A stretch of DNA of 27,440 bases from Cudoniella acicularis (taxonomy: Eukaryota > Ascomycota > Leotiomycetes > Helotiales > Helotiaceae), in assembly GCA_013054445.1 (NCBI GenBank), contig JAAMPI010000723.1:1-27440 (forward strand), in the 5' to 3' direction. Shown in pieces: positions 9,623 to 17,981 of the stretch (positions are counted from its first letter, which is position 1; each line of letters opens with the position of its first letter). The position numbers and the translations under genes are program-made. The notes under the pieces are model-generated. The model saw only the letters and a program-made list of their open reading frames with translations, was not told the origin of the DNA and ran no database searches.

Positions 9623-10706
9623 GCGAAGAAATCTCGTGTTTGTGGGAGTTTGCTGGGAGGGAATTGAAGGTTATGATGGAGAGATTTTGACGTAAATACA
9701 CAATCAAAGAGTCAGCTGCCTTCAAATCACCAAAATCTGAACAGAAAATGCCCAACTGTGATGTTTCCAGGTGGTATCCTTTGGAAAAAGTACTCCATAA
9801 TTTCAATAGCGTCTTACTCGATCTCATTGCCCAGACCCATCGTGGATATCATGAGATTCGCACCGCGTGCATCAGTTAAACAATGGCCCCGAATCATCTC
9901 CCTCCATCGCAAACCACGAAGTGGCGACGTCCATGGTGGACGGACGCACGGTACGCTAAAACCCACGCTAAAATTCTCGCCAGGTCCACAAGTTCCGCAG
10001 GTGTCAGCACCCTGCATGACTCTCAGCCCCGGTAGCTGTCAATCCCTGAACTAGCGGGTAGGTGCGCCGCTAATGCAAGAGTCAGCAGCTTGCTTCCTCC
10101 CCACTTCGGGATAATGATTGAGTAAGTTTGTAGCTGTAGTTTGACGTCGGGGGCTTGCTTTCGGAGCAGGAGAGAGAAAGGGAAATAGGGGGTGGGAGTG
10201 GGAGTGGAAGTGGAAGTAGGAAGTTGGTTTAAGTCCGATGGTGAGTGTATAGGCTCAGCAGGAATTTATTTTTGGCGTACTACGTATAGTGTACTGTAGT
10301 GGAGCGGGGTTTTGGTGGTCCGTGCTAGTGTCTGTCCCTTTTTCATCCACAGCCACCACTTGAACGGATAAGTACTGAGATACTGTCGGATATTATTCTA
10401 AAAACAAGAAAGTAGAACGGATTTATGATATATCTTTTATTGTCGCTTGTATCTGATTTTCGATTTTGAATTTTGAATTATTTCGAAGTGTCTGAAGAGA
10501 TAGGGCGAGTGAAGAAAACTATGAAATTGTCCAGAAGAGAGTCACTTAATTTGCGGCAAATTCCCAAAGCAGATACGTCATGCAAATTTTTGTTAATCTT
10601 GTATCATTTATATGAGCGCCAGTGAAAAGCAAATCAATTCTATAGAGAGGAAAACACCCAAATAGCTCCGTACTTAATACATGATTCGCGACCTGCAAAA
10701 CCAGAT
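9623..10706. other. Convergent intergenic region
   Basis: About 1.1 kb between the 3' ends of the reductase and the dehydrogenase. No gene recognised. A G-rich purine tract with GGGAGT/GGAAGT repeats lies at about 10186-10226. A word of about 19 bases near 10071 (CTAATGCAAGAGTCAGCAG) recurs with one change, inverted, near 12048-12066. Confidence 0.5.
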
Positions 10707-11705
10707 CTACTCATCATCCTCCAAACCAACCAGCTCCAACGACTTCTTCCACAACCTATCCTCCTTCGCAGTATCATACGCCCACGCAGCATATCCCGAT
10801 GCCCATATTCCATCAGCAGGATTGTACGGCTTCCCAACATGGCAATCCTCAAGGTATTTCCCCCCCTGGCCGTCCAAAGCCTTCGCTGTAGCTGCCCACA
10901 CGGTGGTAGCAGCACCTTGCTGAGGAGTTTTCCACAATGGCGCAAGTGCTTCGTCTTTTACAAGTGCATCTAAAGCGTCGGCAGACATGTGCTGTCCGAG
11001 GCCGGTGGCGATGCCTCCTGGGTGGACGGCGAAGGCGTGGAGACCCTTTGCGCCGTAGCGGCGATCGATTTCGTTGGCGGTCCAGAGATTTGCGGTTTTG
11101 CTTTGGGCGTATGCCACCGTGGGGTCGTACACGCCGTCGAAGTTGAGGTTGTCGAAATTGACCTCGCCCCAGCGATGAGCGGTTGAGGTCAGGAGGACGG
11201 CACGCGAGTTGAAATCAGGCGTTGAAGAAGCGAGGAGAGTTGCTTTCAGGAGGTTGAAAAAGAGGAAATGAGAAAGGTGATTTGTGCCGAACTGAGTCTC
11301 AAACCCGTCTTTCGTGCGGCCTTCCGGTGTGGCCATCACCCCGGCATTGGCGATGAAGATATTGAGCGCCTTTGACTTTGACAAGAACTCGCTGGCGCAA
11401 GCGCGAACACTGGCCAAGGAGTTGAGGTCAAGCTCCAGGAGATGGACTTTGGGAGAAGTAACGAGGTCGCCCAATGCTTTCTTCGCCTTTTCAAGATCGC
11501 GAGCAGTGAGGAATAATGTTGCGCCGGTCGTGGCGAGGGTTTGTGCTGTTTCGATACCGATTCCGGAGGAGCAGCCGGTGATGAGAATCACTTTGCCATC
11601 GAACTTTCCTTGGAGATTCTCGTCTTCGATGATTTGCTGAGCTGTGGGACGAGCGTCGCCGGGGCCTTTTGGTGATTCGTGAACTTGTTCGTATCTGGCA
11701 GCCAT
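10707..11705 (-). CDS. Short-chain dehydrogenase/reductase, 332 residues
   Basis: A single exon with a strong start context (CCACCATGGCT). Classical SDR landmarks are in order: cofactor loop TGCSSGIG at residues 43-50, NAG at 120-122, the catalytic Ser near 174 in LLTSTAH, and YAQSK with Tyr199 and Lys203. The N-terminal 35 residues before the Rossmann fold and the overall length resemble the retinol-dehydrogenase/WWOX-like group common in fungi. It should oxidise or reduce a hydroxyl/carbonyl with NAD(P)(H), but the substrate is not predictable. A TATA-like TTATATA lies about 155 bp upstream. There is no signal peptide or membrane anchor, so it is probably cytosolic. Confidence 0.92.
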   Translation of the reverse strand: MAARYEQVHESPKGPGDARPTAQQIIEDENLQGKFDGKVILITGCSSGIGIETAQTLATTGATLFLTARDLEKAKKALGDLVTSPKVHLLELDLNSLASVRACASEFLSKSKALNIFIANAGVMATPEGRTKDGFETQFGTNHLSHFLFFNLLKATLLASSTPDFNSRAVLLTSTAHRWGEVNFDNLNFDGVYDPTVAYAQSKTANLWTANEIDRRYGAKGLHAFAVHPGGIATGLGQHMSADALDALVKDEALAPLWKTPQQGAATTVWAATAKALDGQGGKYLEDCHVGKPYNPADGIWASGYAAWAYDTAKEDRLWKKSLELVGLEDDE

Positions 11706-12335
11706 GGTGGACGATGAGATTGGAGTGTGTTTGAATGAGGTGTGTTGAGGAAAGTTTGATGAGGGAGGTTGGATGGTGTTTGCTGAATTGAGTTGATGAA
11801 TAAACTGAAGTGATGTGAATGATGATTTTCTGAAAGCTGGAGAGGAATTGGAATACCTTATATAGAATTCTGCTCATGTATGAACATGCAAAGGAGAAAG
11901 AATAAATCCGATAAAGCCGTTTGAGGGTGAGGACTTAATGGATTCCCTCGACTCGTACATCATCAGGTTGAAAATGTTCAGTGTTGTGTCGGCGCTGTAC
12001 CCCGGCCCGGGAAAACCCGAAGTCTAGCACCCCTGCACGATGCACACTGCTGACACTTGCATTAGTTAGGGGCTTCCCGACAGTAAAACCAGCCCTATGG
12101 AAAGTCTGAAACTGGCATTTGTGCGGCTCTTTAACTCCACAGCTTGCGCGTTCCAAGTCCCTAGGTAGTCGTCGGCTTTAATCGGATGCGTCCAATGTTG
12201 CACTGGAAGCATTGCCTTAGAGCCGAAGCATACCTCGTATTTCGTCGTGCAACGGATGGAACCACGTAATTCCAGATCAAGTTTGAGGTTCAAGATGGCT
12301 CTAATAATGCTATTTTGGATAAAGCTGTAAGACTT
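11706..12335. other. Intergenic, promoter of the dehydrogenase
   Basis: The left 160 bases form the dehydrogenase promoter and leader. The remainder (11940-12300) has no supported gene. A faint tandem duplication of about 54 bp can be seen on the minus strand around 12020-12130. Confidence 0.5.
11858..11864 (-). promoter_or_regulatory. TATA-like element of the dehydrogenase gene
   Basis: TTATATA about 155 bp upstream of the ATG at 11705. Location fits a fungal core promoter with a medium 5' UTR. Confidence 0.4.
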
Positions 12336-13435
12336 CTACTCATCAAGCTCTTCGCAAACCAGTCCTTCAAAATTCAACGGCTCTTCCCCACACCGTTTCC
12401 GCCAATAATTAGTGGACTCAAAAAGCTGCGAACAACCTCGAATTGTCCAACCCCAGTGTTTCAAAAACGACTCGGTGATTTGCCAGCCCTTTGGATCCCA
12501 CGGGTCTTCCCACACTATCATTCCTGTCCTATCCGCGGAACCACTAAAGAACCCCACAAGATCGCCACATAGCTCCATGTCATCGTATGAATCCCCTGCC
12601 CGCAATAGATTATCCCGCATGCCCGGTATGGGTATGAAGTCGATCCAAGGATGATGGGGAAGTTCCCGCTGGAGTTTTGTTGGTTGAAGTGCCGAAGGCA
12701 TCGGTCGGGTGCGGCACAGGGTATCTGAGGGGTCCGTAAATGGAGACAGTGCGTCGTCTGGCAGGTCATCTTCATAACTGAAGCCAAGATCTTTGCAATT
12801 GCTAAACAAAGCTCTGAACACGTTGAATTTCACAAGTACAAGTAGATGGTCCGTCGTTGGAGAGCCCGTCATAATTCGATTCTGAGCCCAATTTTCACAC
12901 TCGGTAATCATCTTTTGCGTCGCTGTACTGGTGAGCCTGCAGAGATTGACAACACGTCCGAACTCTGAGCGGTCGAGTTTCAAAGGTCCTGCTGCGGAGT
13001 TGAATACATGCCATAATTCGGATTGAAAGTCTCTCTTGGCATGAGAGCAGACTTCGAGCGCTGTTGTATTGGAATTATCATCGCTATTGCGATCCTTGGT
13101 TTTTTGATATTTTGATTTGGGGATAGTTTCAGCTCCTGACATTGCTTCTTTCGCTCTACGCTTTCCTATAATTCGCAAAGGCATCATCAGTCAACGATGT
13201 CTCCATGGGGATAAAATACCCCACAAATCAAAAACAGAAAGGAAAACGCCAAAGACTTACGGCGAGCTCTTTGGTTTAACCGGTTCTGAAGTTTCCTCCG
13301 TTCCGCTGGGCTAGTCAAGCCTGTCCAGTCCTCTCCGGTACCAATCAGCCCGGGTTGTTGGGGCATCAGTCCGAGAATTATTGGCTGCTGCATGTGATCT
13401 CCGCCGGCAACGCCGAATTCGATGTTACCCGTCAT
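12336..13435 (-). CDS. bZIP-like transcription factor with DUF3425 C-terminal domain, 334 residues
   Basis: Two exons, 13435-13261 and 13165-12336; the 95 nt intron has a GTAAGT donor and splits an Arg codon of the basic region. The basic region (EDWTGLTSPAERRKLQNRLNQRARRKRR, in pieces, residues about 35-62) is the standard fungal form, with the QNRLNQRARR DNA-contact core. No leucine heptads follow; the next 30 residues are polar (KSKYQKTKDRNSDD). The C-terminal half has the DUF3425 landmarks HPWIDFIPIPGMRDNL, WEDPWDPKGWQITESFLKHW and a final WRKRCGEEPL. Such proteins are nuclear regulators, mostly uncharacterised, sometimes found in secondary-metabolite or stress clusters. Target genes are unknown; the nearby oxidoreductases are candidates only by position. 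Confidence 0.87.
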
Positions 13436-14332
13436 AATGTGATCGTGAAGCCGTGATATTGCAATGCAATCTGCGTAGAAAGTCGTTCCAGGTCTTTCTG
13501 CACTCTGCTGACATCGACAGGAAATTAGGTGGTGCTTTGAAGGGGAGACTCAGGAGAGGTTAATTTTAGCTTACTCTCGAATGGCTGCATGACGTCGGCA
13601 TTTGTCGGGTTTTGGGTGAAAACCGGAGATAAGCTGAGCGTATGCGTCCGGGTCCACTGCTAGCATTTTGACAGGGGAGCCAAGAACGCCTCCAAAAGAG
13701 GGGTAGGTGGATTCGCCTAACTACGGGATAGTTCAGGGGCGGAATTACTCGGTCTAGTATTATTCTGAGTGCCCGGGCCGAGACAACCAAAAAGCCGAAT
13801 AAGCTGTTTCAAAAGAAGGTAATATACCCACAGTAGGATAGCGATTTAGACCTTTTACGTGGTCTATAAAAACCCGGTATATAATTTCCAGTTAATGAAG
13901 CTGAGACCTCTTACTACTGTGAAGTGTTAAAAGTTTGATGACTAAAATAGGAACCCTACAAGCCCAGCACTCAAAAAATATCGCATTAGGTAGGACTCCA
14001 CAAAAACCCGACCCCCTTTTTTCTCGTTTAAATATTCATAGAGGGGCTGTTGCTAGGTGTGGAGTGCTTTGTAGTAAAATTGATTAAGTACAATAAAAAG
14101 AAAGCTTAAAAGTCTGGCGTAGGCGTCAAGTGATCGAGCACGTGGGCACATTGGAAAACGTGATGTGGCACTAGGCGGTGTATGCAGGCAGATACCAAGG
14201 TTGCCACAGAACAACTAGGTTGACTGAGTCATGAACATAGCCACACTCCAGATTTGCGGACGGGAAAACACATCTGATTTTCTTCTTAGCGCTTTGGGCT
14301 TCTCCTTTGCCCCCGTTCCTGTCACTATTACG
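13436..14332. other. Divergent intergenic region
   Basis: About 900 bp between the bZIP-like gene and the ubiquitin-like-domain gene. It should hold both promoters. It contains one copy of the TGAAGTGTT word (13920-13928), a hairpin TAGACC/GGTCTA at 13847-13866 and a CACGTG box at 14139-14144. Open frames here have no family features. Confidence 0.5.
14139..14144. promoter_or_regulatory. CACGTG palindrome (E-box/bZIP-bHLH type site)
   Basis: It is placed 189 bp upstream of the ubiquitin-like-domain ATG. CACGTG is a known bHLH and some-bZIP target. A single hexamer can occur by chance. Confidence 0.25.
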
Positions 14333-16092
14333 ATGTCTTTCGGATTCAGCGTAGGGGATTTCCTGGCAACTGCCGAACTGATCAGCAACATAACGTCTGC
14401 ACTTCGTCATGCCTCAGCCTCATCTTACCAGGAATTGTTGCTGGAGCTCCACAGCCTCGAACGTGCCCTTCACGAAATTGAGCAACTGAAGTGTCTTCCA
14501 GGCCAAGAAGCTATCGTAAACAGTGTGAAAGTTGCTGCTCTGGTGTGCCAGCATCCTTTGGACGAATTTGCAAAGGAACTTAAGAAGTATGAGATCCTGG
14601 ATATTCCCACTACATCTTCATCAGGAACGGGGCACGGTCCCAAGCGATGGATGCGAAAGGTGCAGTGGGAGATGAAAATGGAACCCAAGGTCAAGGATTT
14701 GAGAGCCTATATTTCGGCGCACGTTGGTAGCTTGAATATGCGGCTGATAATTTTGGGACTGCGAGTGTTTATTGATTTTGCGAGCGTATTTTAAAGAGCT
14801 CATCACTTCTAGGGTTAACACCACAGTCATTTCTCCAAAGAGTGGTCAAGAAGTCTCAAATTTGCAAGTCAAGGCAAATGAAATTTACGAACAAATATTG
14901 CTGACCAGAGAAGACAATAATAAACATGCCTCTGGTCTAGCAAACATCCAGTCAATGTTCCAGCGGTTCTCAGGTCTGTTAACCTGGTATGTGTTTCTCA
15001 TTGATACAACAATGAAAAACGACGTCAGAGGCTCATACGAATAGGGAGATTTTGACACACTTGAAGGCGATATTCCAACTTGCCGGTAGCATATATTGGT
15101 CAAATTTGCAAATCATGAGATTCATTACCAAAATACAGTCAACATACCAAAAACCAAGCATTGACACCCGCCATACTTGGTTTCAAGAGCCTGTCCGGTT
15201 TGAAGACGCCTTGGGTAGAATCATGCCTGTGCCTTCCGAATACAATTGGAATGTATAATTCCCCTTTCCCTTTTTTTTTATATTGTTATTTGAAGCTTAT
15301 AATTTACTCTCATATCGGTATTTTCACTTCATTTAGCTCTAATTATGTCCCATTTTGTTGTTGCACAGAGCTAACAGATATAAGAAACTGGAAGCGATCA
15401 TTTTGGATCAATTCTCGAACGGACCAGGAAGCAGTAAAGTCAAAGCAGGAGAGTATCTGCTTTTCAACTCAATGGACAGTTCGCAAGTACTCACTGCATC
15501 CGAGTTCGAGGCATTTATACCAGGAATGAGTATCACTATGGCTCTGATTGTTGGGCGGTATGGCGAAGAATCGAATGCAAAGTGTCCGAGAGTTGGCTGC
15601 AAGTCAACGAAAATTCAACCTCTCACAACAGGAGGCTCATTTTGGTGTGTTTATTTCAAACGAGAGAGAGAATTGTGCTAATTAAACTGGCACAGTGTCA
15701 CCTGCAAAGGATGGTTCGCAGTGAGGAAAGAACCGTTGCCGCTGCCGCTGCGACCAGAAACTTCCATGCACATCAAAAGCCCACAAGTTGATTTGGCGTC
15801 TGACAAAAAGAGTATTGCGCATGTTCTGAAGCAGTCGCGAGATGAGAAGAGGCGTTTCAAGAATCTCTCTATCTATTTCTCACCGCTTCCGAAAACCCCT
15901 TCCGTAGCGAATGTTCGCAGTCGAACAAATAGACGTCCACCAAGGAGGAAATTAGTCAATTATTGGCTCGAGAGTCTAGTCGATTGCAAGAAACAAAAGG
16001 TAGTATTGGGGGAACCCCGCAGTCTACTCATTAAGGAAAATGTGACAGAGGAAGACGACGATTTGGACCCATTCTTTTGTACCTGTCCTTGA
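14333..16092 (+). CDS. Fungal N-terminal-helical / ubiquitin-like-domain protein (490 residues as modelled)
   Basis: Model: exons 14333-14766, 14813-14986, 15045-15252, 15385-15644 and 15696-16092. Phases agree. The fourth exon needs an AAG acceptor (…CTAACAGATATAAG), the only choice that keeps PSEYNWN-KLEAIILDQF continuous. The N-terminus (MSFGFSVGDFLATAELI, then helical LHSLERALHEIE and HVGSLNMRL) is the domain found at the start of many fungal signalling, NLR-like and ubiquitin-like proteins. Residues about 245-330 (TWFQEPVRFEDALGR, PVPSEY, GEYLLFNS, FIPGMSITMALIVGRYG) form the fungal ubiquitin-like domain. Two CxxC/CxxxxC-like pairs follow (KCPRVGC, CVTCKGW). The 140-residue basic tail is unassigned. 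A further intron starting GTACCT at 16079 could remove the stop and join this gene to the Zn2Cys6 relic downstream. Function is unknown; self-recognition or stress signalling is only a guess. Confidence 0.65.
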
Positions 16093-16201
16093 CCTGAAAT
16101 GCAAGAACTGGGACTGAAAACAGGCGAGATAATCACTAGTCGGAAACAACAGCACATATATATATCAAAAGATAAGGAATCGGAAATATCAGAACAAGGA
16201 A

Positions 16202-17981
16202 ATGACAGAGCTTGAAGCGGAAGCAAGCATCCACGGACGGAATATTCCTCATCAAAGATCAGCAACTCTCATTTGGTAAAGTCCCCCCTACAAGCGGATA
16301 CAATTCTCGCCTCCAGAATATCTGACAAAACCTCCGGTAGTACCGAAAACCAGACAGGCTTGAACAAAGCAGAAATAACTTCAACACAACCCCAAGGATT
16401 GCCACTGCAGAACATAGAAATGGAACCGCTGGAAGCTTGGGTCTTACAGCTCAGCCACTCTGAGGAGATTGTTCAAATCGGAAATCCGGCTTCTTTTACG
16501 TCGAATTCTTCGTTGGGAACAAAGACAGAGGTGACTAAATATACCACGTCAGTTTTTTCCGAACCATTTCGATCTTACGTCTCAACGACGTCTACGATAG
16601 GTCGAAAGTCGGCTCCAAACCAGTTCCCTTACTGGAGAGACAATCATACACGAAGGCGTATTCTCCAAGTGGGGCCTTATATTAGATGCAGGCTTCTTAA
16701 AACATGTGTGAGTCAAAGGTATACCTGCTTAATTCTCAAAAGCGCTAATGTAAACAGTGTGATCCAGGCATTCCATGTACTGAATGTGCTCAACAATCAG
16801 GATATCTCTAGGAAGTTCCTTGCCCTCGATTAGCAATCAAAGATCTTGGGTATTTTATGGCGTTTTTAGAAGATTACGTCCGGTCTAAGGAAACATGCGC
16901 AATTACGCCTCTGCTGAATAGCAAGCATCAAGAAGGTTATTGTCAAGTTTTCCAAGCTACATATAGCCATGGCTTTGGTGTGAGTGTCGAACTATCTGCC
17001 AAGAACACACACGTGTTGGAATCCAGAGGGGTAAATTTGCATTTCGGAGACCCTATTGAAGTAATATGGATAGAACGATCAACGAGACTAGGACTACTAG
17101 CTTTGCAGTGCACACCAACGCGCTCGCTTGCGAGAACGTTGACAGGTCTATTCTAGAAGAATATATCACTCTCCACGTCAAAAGCTCTATCTCTAGGGCT
17201 TTTGTATGGGTCTCAAGACTCTACGATTCTGAGCTGCCATTCAACCAAGAGCTCCTGACTGCCGTACGGGAATTATACTCAGAGACCCAAAATCCCGATC
17301 TCAAAGCAGCACTAAAACTCCCCGTGGCGTATATGCTTGCACAAAATAGGGTGATTGAGCCGTACAGTACGTCTCCTTTTGGGAAAGTCGACAACAAGCA
17401 CTCCCGATACCATTGCAAAGTCACTGCGCCTGCCATAGCCAGTGCGAAACTCAGCTACGAGTTCATTCTCTTCTGGCACCGGGCTCACCAGGAACTGCTA
17501 AGGGAAATAGGGTGGGATATGGATGGATTTTACAGCTGGGAAATGTAAAATCCTGGTGGCTCATATTTGCAGAGTTGCTCGTTCTGATGATAGTCTGGGA
17601 ACGCTTGCAATTTGATATCCATGAATATCTACTAGCTAGTGCATATATAGAACTTTGAAGAAACCGACGTTGCTAATACATCTGGCAGGGGAATGAAGCA
17701 GATCGACGTTCTTTTTGTTCTCAAATGGAGGACACCCCCCTCGGGGCGCTCGTCGGACTATTTCAGACGATTTCACGGACTCTACCTCCTATTGAGGGGT
17801 GGGACACTCAAAAATATGGCTCTCTTCTTAATAATGAAGCACCTATGTGTAATTTCGTGACCCGAATTAGAGATTTTGTACACAAACATCGTAAGTTGAA
17901 TCTACATCCACCCTCCATATTGGTGTAAAACTTGGCTGATTTAATTCTTCGGCTCTAGGTGACTTTCTAGAGGCGCGGTGA
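16202..17981 (+). pseudogene. Decayed Zn2Cys6-type protein gene
   Basis: Reading frames in pieces match a fungal protein with a Zn2Cys6-like cluster and a long C-terminal region. Likely introns are 16276-16340, 16708-16757 (GTGAGT…CTAATG…CAG) and 17891-17958. Cluster: CRLLKTC joins CDPGIPCTEC; the position two residues before the second Cys (where C-x2-C expects Cys) is Tyr (TAT, 16678-16680). After GYL comes an in-frame TAG (16809-16811), followed by EVPCPRLAIKDLGYFM. Conserved-looking blocks continue in three frames: YSHGFGVSVELSAKN (frame of 16857), ENVDRSILEEYI (switch near 17120-17130), then LVLMIVWERLQFDIHEY (switch near 17540-17560). The final MEDTPLGALVGLFQT block is in that last frame, but the intron that should precede it has a mismatched phase. 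It ends VHKHRDFLEAR. Either a dead gene, or the dead 3' half of the upstream gene. Sequencing error could explain single indels but not all lesions. Confidence 0.7.

Noticed and set aside
9758..10054. Plus-strand 98-codon frame in the convergent intergenic region
   Set aside because: No recognisable domain, weak start context, and composition like non-coding DNA.
11935..12156. Minus-strand 73-codon frame with an apparent internal repeat
   Set aside because: The repeat is a degenerate DNA duplication; no family, and it sits in the dehydrogenase promoter side.
14231..14332. Upstream ATG extending the ubiquitin-like protein by 34 residues
   Set aside because: The family's usual start is MSFGFSVGDF; the extension has no matching features and is probably 5' UTR.
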